In this document: positions 25,524 through 35,437 of the stretch, in pieces | Layout of the letters: every line of letters begins with the position of its first letter | Numbering within the stretch: position 1 is the stretch's first letter | Assembly: GCF_003415675.1 (NCBI RefSeq) | Contig: NZ_QFZK01000016.1 | Location: 1 to 64,000, forward strand | Source: Rhodoferax lacus | Lineage (GTDB): Bacteria; Pseudomonadota; Gammaproteobacteria; Burkholderiales; Burkholderiaceae_C | DNA: 64,000 nucleotides | Reading direction: 5' to 3' | The notes under the pieces: generated by a model | Databases searched by the model: none | What the model saw: only the letters and a program-made list of their open reading frames with translations | What the model was told of the DNA's origin: nothing | Translations under genes and position numbers: made by a program

Positions 25524-28262
25524 ATGTTTCGTTCGCAAATTCCCACCCCCATGATGCTGTCCGGCCTGGAGCCGGTGGTCATCAACGCCGACACCCTGTT
25601 CGTCAATATCGGCGAGCGCACCAACGTGACCGGCTCCAAGGCCTTCGCCCGCATGATCCTCAACGGCGAGTTCGAGAAGGCCCTGGCCGTGGCGCGCCAG
25701 CAGGTGGAGAACGGCGCCCAGATCATCGACATCAACATGGACGAGGCCATGCTCGACAGCCAGGCCGCCATGGTGCGCTTTCTGCAGCTGATTGCCAGTG
25801 AGCCTGACATCTCGCGCGTGCCCATCATGGTGGACTCCAGCAAGTGGAGCGTGATCGAGGCCGGCCTGCGCTGCGTACAGGGCAAAGCCATCGTCAACTC
25901 CATCAGCATGAAAGAGGGTGTGGAGCAGTTCAAGCAGCAGGCCCGCCTGGTGCGCCGCTATGGCGCTGCCGCCGTGGTCATGGCCTTTGATGAAAAAGGC
26001 CAGGCCGACACCTACCAGCGCAAGATCGAGATCTGCGCGCGGGCCTACGGCATTCTGGTCAACGAGCTGGACTTTCCCGCTGAAGACATTATTTTTGACC
26101 CCAACATCTTTGCCATTGCCACGGGTATTGAGGAGCACAACAACTACGCGGTGGACTTCATCGAGGCCACGCGCTGGATCAAGCAGAACCTGCCAGGCGC
26201 CAAGGTGTCGGGCGGTGTGTCGAATGTGAGCTTTTCCTTCCGCGGCAATGACCCGGTGCGCGAAGCCATCCACACCGTGTTCCTGTACCACGCCATCCTG
26301 GCGGGCATGGACATGGGCATTGTGAATGCCGGCATGGTGGGCGTGTACGACGACCTGGAGCCGGGCCTGCGCGAGCGCGTGGAAGACGTGGTCCTCAACC
26401 GCCGCCCCGACGCCGGCGAGCGCCTGGTGGAAATTGCCGAGAGCGCCCAGGGTGCGGCGCGCGACGAGAGCCGCAAGCTCGACTGGCGCGGCACGGCAGA
26501 CGCCCCCGTGGTCGTGGGCCAGCGCCTGAGCCACGCGCTGGTGCATGGCATCACCGACTTCATTTCTGAAGACACCGAGGAAGCGTACCGGGCCATCCTG
26601 GCGCAGGGCGGGCGCCCCTTGCATGTGATCGAAGGGCCGCTGATGGACGGCATGAATGTGGTGGGCGACCTGTTCGGCCAGGGCAAGATGTTCCTGCCCC
26701 AGGTGGTGAAGAGTGCCCGCGTGATGAAGCAGGCCGTGGCCCATTTGCTGCCTTACATCGAGGCCGAAAAAGCCGCCATGGTGGAGGCGGGTGGCGAGGC
26801 CAAGCCCAAGGGCAAGATCGTGATTGCCACGGTGAAGGGCGATGTGCACGACATCGGCAAGAACATCGTCACCGTGGTGCTCCAGTGCAACAACTTCGAG
26901 GTGGTGAACATGGGCGTGATGGTCCCTTGCCACGAAATCCTGGCGCGTGCCAAGGCCGAGGGTGCGGACATCATTGGCCTGTCGGGCCTGATCACCCCCA
27001 GCCTGGAAGAGATGGCCTATGTGGCCGGTGAGATGCAGAAGGATGAATACTTCCGCCTGCGCAAAATGCCGTTGCTGATCGGTGGCGCCACTACCAGCCG
27101 CGTGCACACCGCCGTGAAGATCGCGCCGCATTACGACGGCCCCGTGGTCTATGTGCCCGACGCCTCCCGCAGCGTGGGCGTGGCGCAAAGCCTGCTGGGC
27201 GAGCAGGCTGCGGGCTTCCTGCAGACCTTGGCTGTGGACTACGACACGGTGCGCCTGCAGCACGCCAACAAGAAGCAGGTTCCCTTGTGGCCGCTGGCGC
27301 GTGCCCGCGCCAACAAGACGCCGGTGGACTGGTCTGCCTACCAGCCCACGGTCCCGAAGTTCCTGGGCCGGCGCGTGTTGCGCAATTTTGATCTGACCGA
27401 GCTGGCGCGCTTCATTGATTGGGGCCCCTTCTTCCAGACCTGGGACCTGGCGGGTCCTTACCCGGCCATCCTGACGGACGAGGTAGTGGGGGTGGAGGCG
27501 CAAAAGGTGCTGGCGGATGGCCAGGCCCTGCTCAAGCGCGCGATTGACGGGCGCTGGCTCACGGCCAACGCGGTGGTGGGCCTGTATCCGGCCAACACGG
27601 TGGATGACGATGACATCGCCTTCTACACCGATACATCGCGCAGCCAGGTGGCCATGACCTGGTACGGCCTGCGCCAGCAAACCGAGAAGCAGGAGATCGA
27701 TGGCGTCATGCGGCCCAGCCGCTGCCTGGCCGACTTCGTGGCCCCCGTGGGTGTGGCGCAGGACTATGCCGGGCTGTTTGCAGTGACCGCCGGCATTGGC
27801 GCGGAGAAGCGCGACCAGATTTTCATGGATGCCAACGACGACTACAGCGCCATCCTGTTCAAGGCCATTGCCGACCGCCTGGCCGAGGCCTTTGCCGAGT
27901 GCCTGCACTACCGTGTGCGCACCGACTGGTGGGGTTATGCACCCGATGAGCCCCTGGACCTGACCGCCATGATCAGCGAACGCTACCGCGGCGTGCGCCC
28001 GGCACCGGGCTACCCGGCCTGCCCGGACCACAGCCCCAAGCAGGACATGTTCGCGCTGCTGCAGTGCGCAGACATTGGCATGACGCTGACCGAGAGCCTG
28101 GCCATGTCGCCGGCCGCCAGTGTCAGCGGCTTCTACCTGGGCCACCCCGACAGCTGCTACTTCAATGTCGGAAAAATTGGCGATGACCAGCTGCACGACC
28201 TGGCCCGCCGCCGTGGCGTGGAACCGGCGGCACTGCAGAGGCTGCTGGCGCCCAATCTGTAA
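25524..28262 (+). CDS. metH: methionine synthase, folate-, cobalamin- and activation modules (MetH C-terminal part)
   Basis: 912 residues covering modules 2-4 of MetH. The pterin-binding barrel has [14 protein letters not shown] near the start. The cobalamin domain has the axial histidine in [11 protein letters not shown] (~441). The C-terminal AdoMet activation domain contains [32 protein letters not shown] and [14 protein letters not shown] 25524 follows a GGTGAG ribosome-binding site that belongs to the SAH riboswitch platform; an upstream frame extension from 25434 crosses the aptamer and is not credible. Together with the 351-residue gene upstream it forms a complete B12-dependent enzyme. 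Confidence 0.95.
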   Translation: MFRSQIPTPMMLSGLEPVVINADTLFVNIGERTNVTGSKAFARMILNGEFEKALAVARQQVENGAQIIDINMDEAMLDSQAAMVRFLQLIASEPDISRVPIMVDSSKWSVIEAGLRCVQGKAIVNSISMKEGVEQFKQQARLVRRYGAAAVVMAFDEKGQADTYQRKIEICARAYGILVNELDFPAEDIIFDPNIFAIATGIEEHNNYAVDFIEATRWIKQNLPGAKVSGGVSNVSFSFRGNDPVREAIHTVFLYHAILAGMDMGIVNAGMVGVYDDLEPGLRERVEDVVLNRRPDAGERLVEIAESAQGAARDESRKLDWRGTADAPVVVGQRLSHALVHGITDFISEDTEEAYRAILAQGGRPLHVIEGPLMDGMNVVGDLFGQGKMFLPQVVKSARVMKQAVAHLLPYIEAEKAAMVEAGGEAKPKGKIVIATVKGDVHDIGKNIVTVVLQCNNFEVVNMGVMVPCHEILARAKAEGADIIGLSGLITPSLEEMAYVAGEMQKDEYFRLRKMPLLIGGATTSRVHTAVKIAPHYDGPVVYVPDASRSVGVAQSLLGEQAAGFLQTLAVDYDTVRLQHANKKQVPLWPLARARANKTPVDWSAYQPTVPKFLGRRVLRNFDLTELARFIDWGPFFQTWDLAGPYPAILTDEVVGVEAQKVLADGQALLKRAIDGRWLTANAVVGLYPANTVDDDDIAFYTDTSRSQVAMTWYGLRQQTEKQEIDGVMRPSRCLADFVAPVGVAQDYAGLFAVTAGIGAEKRDQIFMDANDDYSAILFKAIADRLAEAFAECLHYRVRTDWWGYAPDEPLDLTAMISERYRGVRPAPGYPACPDHSPKQDMFALLQCADIGMTLTESLAMSPAASVSGFYLGHPDSCYFNVGKIGDDQLHDLARRRGVEPAALQRLLAPNL

Positions 28263-28275
28263 GCACCCCGCCGCC

Positions 28276-30336
28276 TTAGCGGCCGCGCAGAAACAGCGTA
28301 TCCAATTCCCGCAGGCTGATCTGGCGCCAGGTCGGCCGGCCGTGGTTGCACTGGTCGCTGCGCTCGGTGGCTTCCATGTCGCGCAGGAGGCCGTTCATTT
28401 CCTCGATGGTGAGTTTGCGGTTGGCGCGCACGGCGCCGTGGCAGGCCATGGTGGCCAGCAGTTCGTTTTGTGCGCGCTGGATCACAGTGCTGGCCTCGTG
28501 TTGGCCCAGCTCGGCCAGCACGCTGCGCGCCAGCTCTACCGCGTCGCCCTGCGCCAGTGCACTGGGCACGGCGCGCACGGCCAGTGTCCTGGGCGAGAAA
28601 GGTGATATTTCCAGGCCCAGGGTGTGCAGGGTCCCGGCATGGGCCTCGGCGGTGGCCACTTCGGTGGGTGTTGCGGCAAAGGTCACGGGGATCAGCAGGG
28701 GCTGACTGGACAGGCCTTGCAGCAGGCCTTCGCCGGTGCTGGCCGAGCCCAACTGGTGCTTCAGGCGCTCGTAGACGATGCGCTCGTGCGCTGCGTGCAT
28801 GTCCACCACCACCAGGCCCTGCGTGTTTTCGGCCAGGATGTAGACACCCTGCAACTGCGCCAGGGCGCGGCCCAGCGGCCAGTGGCCTTCCGGCATGGCG
28901 ACGGGTGCCGTGGACGCACCTGTCCCTGCTTCGACCCGGGGGCTGGGCGGCACAGCGCTCTGCTCCGTGTCCCCCGCCCGCTGCGCGGGCTCCGCCTTTT
29001 CCTGCGCAGAGCGCTGTGCCGCCCAGCCCCCTGCGTTGCTGGTTGCGGGCTGCCAGAGCGCGCCTAGTTCGCTGACCTTGTGGCCGGGTCGCACAGGCGG
29101 GGCGAATTGCATGGCGGGTTGCGCCGAATACAGGGGTGCCGCAGGTACGCGGCTTGGTGTGAGGCCCAAGGCGGGCTCACCCTGCGTCTGCACAGTGCCG
29201 TGTGCACCTGCCGCCTCTGCCGCATCAGCCGCCGCCTGCGCCCGTGGCACGGCCAGCGTGTCTTCCACCGCATGGCGCAGGGCCTGGTGCACCTCGCGGC
29301 TGTCGCGAAAGCGCACCTCGATCTTGGTGGGGTGCACGTTCACATCCACCCGGGTCGGGTCCATGGCCAGGTACAGGGCATAGACCGGCTGGCGGTTGCC
29401 GTGCAGCACGTCTTCGTAGGCGCTGCGGGCGGCGTGGGTGATGACCTTGTCACGCACAAAGCGGCCGTTCACATAGGCAAACTGCTGGTCCGCCCGTGAG
29501 CGCGCCGCATCTGGTATGCCCGCACGGCCCCATACGCGCATGCTGGGCGCGGCGTCCAGGCGCGCCATCTGTGCGGCCTTGCTGCCCGACCAGTTGACGC
29601 GCACGCTGTTGGCCACAAAGTCGGCGCCCAGCACGTCGTAGAGGCGCTGGTCCAGCGCGTCCAGCGCTTCGGGTGTGGCGTCGAACAAAAGACCACCCGT
29701 CAGCGCACCACATTTTCGCCATTGCTCCACCAGTCGGCCTTCGTGCCAGATGGCAAAGCCCACGTCCGGGCGGGCCAGGGCGTGGCGGCGTACCGACTCG
29801 ATGCAGTGCGCAAGCTCGGTGGCATCGGTCTTCAAAAATTTGCGCCGGGCCGGGGTGCTGTAAAACAGCTCCTTGACTTCCACTGTGGTGCCGGGGCTGC
29901 GTGCCACGGGGCGCAGTTCTCCAGTGCGGCCGTCCAGCAAAAAGGCTTCAGACAGGCCGTGGGCACGCGACAGGATGGCACAGTCGGCAATCGCGTTGAT
30001 GGCGGCCAGCGCCTCGCCTCGAAAGCCCATGGTGGCCACCGACTCCAGATCCTGCAGGCTGCCGATCTTGCTGGTGGCGTGGCGCCTGAAGGCAATGGGC
30101 AACTCCTCGCGCAGGATGCCCAGGCCGTCGTCCTCCACACTGATCAGACGCACGCCACCGGCCAGCAGTCGCACGGTGATCTGCGTGGCGCCGGCATCCA
30201 GCGCGTTGTCCACCAACTCGCGCACCACCGAGGCCGGTCGCTCCACCACTTCACCCGCGGCGATCTGGCTGATCAACTCATCGGGCAGGTCACGGATGGG
30301 GCGGCGCAGGGGGGTGGGGGGCAGGGTGTCATTCAC
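28276..30336 (-). CDS. mutL: DNA mismatch repair protein MutL
   Basis: 686 residues. The N-terminal GHKL ATPase has ELVDNALDAGATQI, EDDGLGI and TMGFRGEAL. The C-terminal domain carries an endonuclease-type metal motif DMHAAHERIVYE (~512), matching DQHA-x2-E-x4-E with Met for Gln. It also has ACHGAVRANRKL and CNHGRPT, as expected for MutL proteins of bacteria without MutH. The start is a GTG at 30336; a -10-like TAAAAT ends 7 nt away, so the mRNA may begin at the start codon itself. It converges on metH with 13 bp between the stops. A decayed copy of its 3' end lies at 23715-23975. Confidence 0.95.
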   Translation of the reverse strand: MNDTLPPTPLRRPIRDLPDELISQIAAGEVVERPASVVRELVDNALDAGATQITVRLLAGGVRLISVEDDGLGILREELPIAFRRHATSKIGSLQDLESVATMGFRGEALAAINAIADCAILSRAHGLSEAFLLDGRTGELRPVARSPGTTVEVKELFYSTPARRKFLKTDATELAHCIESVRRHALARPDVGFAIWHEGRLVEQWRKCGALTGGLLFDATPEALDALDQRLYDVLGADFVANSVRVNWSGSKAAQMARLDAAPSMRVWGRAGIPDAARSRADQQFAYVNGRFVRDKVITHAARSAYEDVLHGNRQPVYALYLAMDPTRVDVNVHPTKIEVRFRDSREVHQALRHAVEDTLAVPRAQAAADAAEAAGAHGTVQTQGEPALGLTPSRVPAAPLYSAQPAMQFAPPVRPGHKVSELGALWQPATSNAGGWAAQRSAQEKAEPAQRAGDTEQSAVPPSPRVEAGTGASTAPVAMPEGHWPLGRALAQLQGVYILAENTQGLVVVDMHAAHERIVYERLKHQLGSASTGEGLLQGLSSQPLLIPVTFAATPTEVATAEAHAGTLHTLGLEISPFSPRTLAVRAVPSALAQGDAVELARSVLAELGQHEASTVIQRAQNELLATMACHGAVRANRKLTIEEMNGLLRDMEATERSDQCNHGRPTWRQISLRELDTLFLRGR

Positions 30337-30342
30337 CCAATC

Positions 30343-30348
30343 ATTTTA
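30343..30348 (-). promoter_or_regulatory. -10 element for mutL, predicted leaderless
   Basis: TAAAAT on the minus strand. Counting 7 nt from its last base places transcription start at about 30336, the first base of the GTG start codon. The -35 is not obvious. Confidence 0.45.
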
Positions 30349-30378
30349 GGGTGCGGCCTGCCTGTCACGGTTGGCAGG

Positions 30379-30384
30379 GATAAT
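30379..30384 (+). promoter_or_regulatory. -10 element for the DedA gene, predicted leaderless
   Basis: GATAAT, with expected transcription start near 30391, one base before the ATG at 30392. It is divergent from the mutL -10 with 30 bp between them. Confidence 0.45.
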
Positions 30385-30391
30385 CCAGTGC

Positions 30392-31036
30392 ATGGACTTT
30401 ATTCCCCAACTCATTGATTTCATTTTGCATGTGGACAAGCACCTGGAGCTGTTCATCCAGAACTACGGACTGTGGGTCTATGCGCTCTTGTTCCTGATCA
30501 TTTTTGTGGAGACCGGTGTGGTGGTCATGCCCTTTTTGCCGGGCGACTCGCTGCTGTTTGTGGTGGGTGCCATGTGTGGTGCCGGGCTGATGCATTACGG
30601 CCTGTCGGTGGGCCTGCTGCTGGCTGCGGCCATTCTGGGTAACCAGTGCAACTACACCATTGGCCGCTTCATTGGCCCCAAGGTGTTCGGGTGGGAAGAC
30701 TCGCGCCTGTTCAACAAAAAGGCCTTCAACCAGGCCCACGCCTTTTATGAGAAGTACGGCGGCATCACCATCGTTGCGGCGCGCTTCATGCCTTTCCTGC
30801 GTACCTTCGCGCCCTTTGTGGCCGGTGTGGCACAGATGACGCGCTCGCGCTTCCTGTTCTTTGACGTGCTGGGCGGCACGCTGTGGGTGGTGGGCATCAT
30901 CAGTGTGGGCTACTTTTTTGGCAACATCCCCTGGGTCAAGCTGCACCTGGACAAGATCATCTGGGCCATGATTCTGGTGCCCGGCCTGCTGATCCTGTTT
31001 GGCGCCTGGAAGTCCCGCAGCAAGGCCGCCGCGTGA
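30392..31036 (+). CDS. DedA family membrane protein
   Basis: 214 residues with about five hydrophobic helices. Family motifs are visible: IIFVETGVVVMPFLPGDSLL with the acidic membrane residue, the GNQCNYTIGRFIGPK segment, and FEKYGG-type FYEKYGGITIVAARFMPFLR containing the essential arginine. DedA proteins act in the inner membrane in lipid or proton-motive-force homeostasis, some as undecaprenyl-phosphate flippases. Which role applies here is not clear. The stop overlaps the GTG start of the next gene by 4 bp (GTGA). Confidence 0.9.
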   Translation: MDFIPQLIDFILHVDKHLELFIQNYGLWVYALLFLIIFVETGVVVMPFLPGDSLLFVVGAMCGAGLMHYGLSVGLLLAAAILGNQCNYTIGRFIGPKVFGWEDSRLFNKKAFNQAHAFYEKYGGITIVAARFMPFLRTFAPFVAGVAQMTRSRFLFFDVLGGTLWVVGIISVGYFFGNIPWVKLHLDKIIWAMILVPGLLILFGAWKSRSKAAA

Positions 31037-32256
31037 GGGCTGCCGCTCTGGCCGCGCCCTCTCTGCTGCAGCGCCTGGGCCTTTCCATGCCGCAGCACCG
31101 CAGGGTATTTGCCTGCTTCTTTCTGTACTCGTTTTGCATGGGTGGCTTCTTCCCCCGGTTGGCCGAAATCCAGCGTGGCATGGGCGTGGGTGAGGGCGCG
31201 CTGGGCCTGGCACTGATCGGTGTGGCCGCGGGCACGCTGATCTCCCTGAGCTTTGGTGCGCACGTCATCGAGCGCATGGGCCACCGCCGGGTGCTGCTCT
31301 GGATCCTGCCGGTGCTGCCGGTGTTCTATGCGCTGGCCTCGCACGCCACCTCGCCGCTTCTGATGTTCTTGTGCCTGTTTCCTGCTGGCATCCTGATTGG
31401 CGCCGTGGAGGTGGTGGTGAACCTGGAGGCTGACCGCGCCGAGCACCAGAGTGGCCGCCGGCTCATGAACCGCTCGCACGCCTTCTGGAGCATCGGCTTT
31501 TTCTCGGCGGCTGCCCTGGGCGCGCTGATGGCCTGGCTGGGGGTCAGCCCGCAGTGGCATCTGGCCGGTGTGGTGCTGCTGTCGGTTGCGGGCACCGCCT
31601 TGTTGCTGGGCCAGTTTGAAGCCGCCCCGCTGCGCGCGGCCGACCACAGCCATGCCGATGCCCAGGCGCCGCGCTTTGCCACGCCCTCCGCTGCCATCCT
31701 GGTGCTGGTGGTGGTGACGCTGCCGGCCATGGTGCTCGAAGGCGCGGGCTTTGACTGGTCGGCCATCTACATGCGCGATGTGTTTGGCTCCAGCGCCTTT
31801 CTGGGCGGCGTGGCCGTGGCCACCGGGGCTGCCGCGCAGGCCATCACCCGCTACTTTGCCGATGGCTTTGTCGAGCGCCACAGCCCCGTGCTGGTGGCGC
31901 GCATTCTGCTCAGCGTGCTGGCCCTGGGCTGCGCCCTGGTGTTCTTCTCGGGCTCAGCCGTGGTATCGCTGCTGGGCTTTGCCCTGATGGGCGTGGGCAG
32001 CAGCGCCATCTTTCCGCTGGCCATGTCGGCTGCGGCCCAACGCACGGACCGGCCCTCCACGGTGAACGTGGCGGCACTGGCGCAAACCGCGTTTGTGTCT
32101 TTTTTGCTGGCGCCGCCGCTCTTGGGGCTTGTGGCGCAACAGTTTGGCATCCGCTGGTCGTTTGGCATTGCACTGCCGCTGGTGGCCTGGGCGCTGTGGC
32201 TGTCCTCGGCCTTGGGTGCGTCTGGCGTGCGTGCGCGCAGCGGCACGCCGGGCTGA
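31033..32256 (+). CDS. MFS transporter
   Basis: 407 residues from the GTG at 31033, which overlaps the DedA stop; ATG 31084 (MPQHRRVFACFF) is an alternative. About twelve hydrophobic helices are present. The loop between helices 2 and 3 reads GAHVIERMGHRRVLLWILPV, the major-facilitator GxxxDRxGRR-like motif. It resembles the FucP/YfkF-like sugar or unknown-substrate exporters, but the substrate cannot be assigned. It ends 15 bp from the convergent aldehyde dehydrogenase gene. Confidence 0.82.
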   Translation: MRAAALAAPSLLQRLGLSMPQHRRVFACFFLYSFCMGGFFPRLAEIQRGMGVGEGALGLALIGVAAGTLISLSFGAHVIERMGHRRVLLWILPVLPVFYALASHATSPLLMFLCLFPAGILIGAVEVVVNLEADRAEHQSGRRLMNRSHAFWSIGFFSAAALGALMAWLGVSPQWHLAGVVLLSVAGTALLLGQFEAAPLRAADHSHADAQAPRFATPSAAILVLVVVTLPAMVLEGAGFDWSAIYMRDVFGSSAFLGGVAVATGAAAQAITRYFADGFVERHSPVLVARILLSVLALGCALVFFSGSAVVSLLGFALMGVGSSAIFPLAMSAAAQRTDRPSTVNVAALAQTAFVSFLLAPPLLGLVAQQFGIRWSFGIALPLVAWALWLSSALGASGVRARSGTPG

Positions 32257-32271
32257 GCCCACGCCCGCGCA

Positions 32272-34008
32272 TCAGCCCCTGAGCGCGTGGTAAACAATAC
32301 GCGGCAGCTTCCACAGGCTGGGCCGGTACTGGAAGGCCAGCAGCAGGCGGCCCAGGGTGCGGGCGCGGCGGTGGGTGATGAACCAGGGTGGGCGTGGCAA
32401 GAGCGTGAATGACAGGCCCAGCAGGTTGCGCGGGAAGGGCCGAAACGGTGCCTCCACCACATTGCGTTCGGTGCGGTCCAGCAAGAAGGTGTTGTGCACC
32501 ACGCCCATGCCGCTCTGCACATCGGCCAGCGTATGCCCCGGAAAAGCTCCCCAGGCCGCCTGCCCCAACAGAAAACCCAGCCCGGCCCAGGCATTGATGC
32601 CAATGGTGCCGTAGTGCAGCTCTGAAAGTATGCTCTCAAAACGCGCGCGCCCCATGGCGGCCAGGGTGGCGGGGTGGATCACGATGTTGGCGCCCAGCGT
32701 GCCCGCCAGCGCGGTGTTGGCAAAGTGGATGGCGGCCCGCAGATAGGCCTCTGCATCGCCGCCACTGATTTCGGTGACCGACAGGGCCGGGCCAAAGACT
32801 TCGGTGGAGCGGGCCGCCGCGCTGCCCGGCTCCAGCGGCGCCAGCAGCACCTCCTGCGCACCGGGGCGCGCCAGGGACTTGCTGTGCGGGTGCTGGGCCT
32901 TGAAGGCCTGCAGCCGTTCGCCCACCCCGGGGTAGTAGAGCCTGCGCACTTCCCACTGTGCCATGGCCTGCTCCAGCGCGGCCACAAAGGCCTCCTTCTG
33001 GTCCCAGTCGGCGGGTAGCACCAGCACCTGGCAGGCGATGCAGTTGAAGCCGCAGTTGTGCAGCTTCTGGGTGGCCACGTGCTCGGCCTGGTAGCGGATG
33101 TCCGCGTCCGACCAGGGGCCGGGCACCACGATGGTGGGGCAGACGGCGCCCAGCTCCGAGGTGATGGGGCGCGTGTTGACGGGTGTGTTGCGGGCCTTGT
33201 TGGCCTGGGCTTGGGCACCGGTGCCCCAGACAATCGCATCATGCGAGGCGCCCGAGCCGGTGATGTGCAGCGTCTCCACCAGCGGGTGCTGGCACAGGTA
33301 CTGGCCCACGTCGGCCGCGCCGCGGACTATGCGCAGCACGCCCCGGTCCAGCAGGGGCTTGAAGGCGGCGGCAAACACCTCCAGCAGGTAGTCATTGACC
33401 GGGTTGAGCTTGAGCAGCACGACTTCGTTTTCGGCAAACAGCTTGTGCAGGGCGTCCAGCGGCGCGATGGCATTGATGTTGCCCGCACCCAGCACCAGGG
33501 CCAGCCGGCCGGTCTTGTGCAGCGGGTTGGCGGGGTCATAGGCTGCGGCAGCGTCGTGGCGCAGGGTCTGTGCGGTAACGCCGGGCTGCATCCACACATC
33601 CACCGTCACACCACTGAACAGCAGGCGGTCCCACAGCGTGTTGGGCATCACGCGTGCGGCCAGTTGGCCGGTAGGCAGCGCACGCAGGGGCACGCGGTCC
33701 AGATAGGCCTTGTCCCGCATCCCTGCGAGGGTCTGCTGCATCAGCTTGCAGTAGGTCACGATGGCATAGGGGCCGGACAGCCATTCCTCGCCTTCGAGCG
33801 CCGAGCCCTCTGCAATGCCCTTGCTGCGGCAGGCCAGTTCCACCCAGCGCTGTGCCACCGGCATCAGTGCGTCCTGGATGGCGCCCAGGATGGCGATGCG
33901 CCCGGCCACCGGGGTCTGCACCCAGGCGCTGCGTTGGCCCGCCAGGGTGTCCAGGTCGGCATCCAGGCTAGCCTGGGCTAGTTGCAGGGGGGCGGGTGCG
34001 TTGTCCAT
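32272..34008 (-). CDS. aldehyde dehydrogenase family protein, atypical
   Basis: 578 residues from ATG 34008, longer than the usual ~480-500. Aldehyde dehydrogenase features can be seen: a Rossmann-type segment LALVLGAGNINAIAPLDALH, ITGSGASHDAIV, SELGAVCPTIVVPGPW and the Cys-containing NCGFNCIACQVLVLP. The C-terminal ~60 residues (RNLLGLSFTLLPRPPWFITH and onward) are an unusual hydrophobic and basic tail that may touch the membrane. Substrate is unknown. It lies 7 bp downstream of amiC on the same strand, so it may be the last gene of the tsaE-amiC operon. Confidence 0.78.
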   Translation of the reverse strand: MDNAPAPLQLAQASLDADLDTLAGQRSAWVQTPVAGRIAILGAIQDALMPVAQRWVELACRSKGIAEGSALEGEEWLSGPYAIVTYCKLMQQTLAGMRDKAYLDRVPLRALPTGQLAARVMPNTLWDRLLFSGVTVDVWMQPGVTAQTLRHDAAAAYDPANPLHKTGRLALVLGAGNINAIAPLDALHKLFAENEVVLLKLNPVNDYLLEVFAAAFKPLLDRGVLRIVRGAADVGQYLCQHPLVETLHITGSGASHDAIVWGTGAQAQANKARNTPVNTRPITSELGAVCPTIVVPGPWSDADIRYQAEHVATQKLHNCGFNCIACQVLVLPADWDQKEAFVAALEQAMAQWEVRRLYYPGVGERLQAFKAQHPHSKSLARPGAQEVLLAPLEPGSAAARSTEVFGPALSVTEISGGDAEAYLRAAIHFANTALAGTLGANIVIHPATLAAMGRARFESILSELHYGTIGINAWAGLGFLLGQAAWGAFPGHTLADVQSGMGVVHNTFLLDRTERNVVEAPFRPFPRNLLGLSFTLLPRPPWFITHRRARTLGRLLLAFQYRPSLWKLPRIVYHALRG

Positions 34009-34015
34009 GCGTGAT

Positions 34016-35437
34016 TCAGCTGCTGATGCGCACCCGCGAGAGCGGCGGGTTCTTGGCAAAATAGCCCTGGATGCCGCGCATCAACGCGTCGGCCAATTTG
34101 TTTAAAAACGCGTCGCTGTTGAGCTTGGCTTCTTCGGTGGGGTTGCTGATGAAGGCGGCCTCCACCAGCACGCTGGGGATGTCCGGGGCCTTGAGCACCG
34201 CAAACGAAGCCTGTTCCACCGAGCCCTTGTGCAGCTTGCCCACGCGCTTGATTTCGCCCAGCAGATTCTTGCCCAGCTTCAGGCTGTCGTTGATCTGCGC
34301 GGTGGTGCTCATGTCCAGCAGGGCGCGCTGCACCGTGGCGTCTTTGGCGCGCACGTTCAGGCCACCTATCAGGTCGGCCTTGTTTTCTTTGGCCGCCATC
34401 CAGCGTGCGGCGCTGCTGGAAGCACCGCCCTGGCTGAGCGCAAACACGCTGGCGCCCTGCGGGTCGGGGGTGAAGAAGGCATCGGCATGCAGGCTCACAA
34501 ACAGGTCGGCCTGCACGCGGCGCGCCTTTTGCACGCGCACGCCCAAGGGCACAAAGAAGTCGGCATCGCGCGTCAGAAAAGCGCGCATGGCATTGCCCTT
34601 GACGGTGGTCTCGTTGATGCGCTCACGCAGCATGTGGGCCAGGCGCAGCACCACGTCCTTCTCGCGCGTGCCACCCGGGCCGACAGCGCCGGGATCTTCG
34701 CCGCCGTGGCCGGGGTCCAGGGCGATGATGATCAGGCGGTCGGTGCCGGGGCCTGCGGTCAGCAGGCGCGGGTCTTCCTTGTCTGGCTCTGGCGTGGCGT
34801 TGGCGTTGGCACCCGGGCTGCTGGAGATGCCTGGGCTGCCCGGGGTAGCGGTCTCGGTCCGTGGCTTGCCCGGCTTTTGCGTTTGGCGCGCCATCAATTC
34901 GCCCAGCGGGTCAGCAGGCTGCGGGGCAGGGGCTGTGCGTGTGGGGGCGGGCAGAGTAGCTGTGCCGTCGCGCGCCTTCTCGTTGAACTTCTCGCTGATC
35001 AGCGCGTCCAGCGGGTCCAGCTCCTGTTCGGGGTAGAGGTCAAACACCAGCCTGTGCTGGTAGGCCCCCACGGGTTTCAGGGTGAACACCTGCGGGCGTA
35101 TGGCTTTTTTCAGGTCCACCACCAGGCGCACCACATCCGGGCTGAACTGGCCCACGCGGATGCCGGCGATATTGGGGTCTTCGGGCTGCACCTTGGCCAC
35201 CAGCTCCTTGAGCGTGGGGCTCAAGCTCAGGCCGGTGATGTCCACCGCCAGGCGCGGCGGGTTGGCCACAAAGGACTGGGTGGCCGTGAGTGCCGTGTCG
35301 GACTCGATGGTCACGCGCGAGTACTCGGGTGCGGGCCAGACGCGCACGCTCACGATGGTGGCGCCGCGCACGATGTCGGGCAGGGTCAGGGCCAGCACGA
35401 TGCTGCCCGAGCGGATCAGCGCTTCGCGCCGCTTCAT
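34016..35437 (-). CDS. amiC: N-acetylmuramoyl-L-alanine amidase AmiC
   Basis: 473 residues. The N-terminus MKRREALIRSGSIVLALTLP contains a twin-arginine-like export signal, consistent with AmiC being Tat-exported. Residues ~27-135 form the AMIN domain that targets the septum, followed by a Pro/Ala-rich linker. The Amidase_3 domain (~237-465) has zinc ligands in ALDPGHGGEDPGA, TREKDVVLRLA and FVSLHADAF, and the catalytic Glu in VLVEAAFISN. It cleaves septal peptidoglycan during cell separation. The start overlaps the tsaE stop by 4 bp. Confidence 0.93.
   Translation of the reverse strand: MKRREALIRSGSIVLALTLPDIVRGATIVSVRVWPAPEYSRVTIESDTALTATQSFVANPPRLAVDITGLSLSPTLKELVAKVQPEDPNIAGIRVGQFSPDVVRLVVDLKKAIRPQVFTLKPVGAYQHRLVFDLYPEQELDPLDALISEKFNEKARDGTATLPAPTRTAPAPQPADPLGELMARQTQKPGKPRTETATPGSPGISSSPGANANATPEPDKEDPRLLTAGPGTDRLIIIALDPGHGGEDPGAVGPGGTREKDVVLRLAHMLRERINETTVKGNAMRAFLTRDADFFVPLGVRVQKARRVQADLFVSLHADAFFTPDPQGASVFALSQGGASSSAARWMAAKENKADLIGGLNVRAKDATVQRALLDMSTTAQINDSLKLGKNLLGEIKRVGKLHKGSVEQASFAVLKAPDIPSVLVEAAFISNPTEEAKLNSDAFLNKLADALMRGIQGYFAKNPPLSRVRISS

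Noticed and set aside
25371-28196. 941-codon minus-strand open frame
   Set aside because: Antisense shadow of metH, with no recognisable domain and His/Val/Ala-rich composition.
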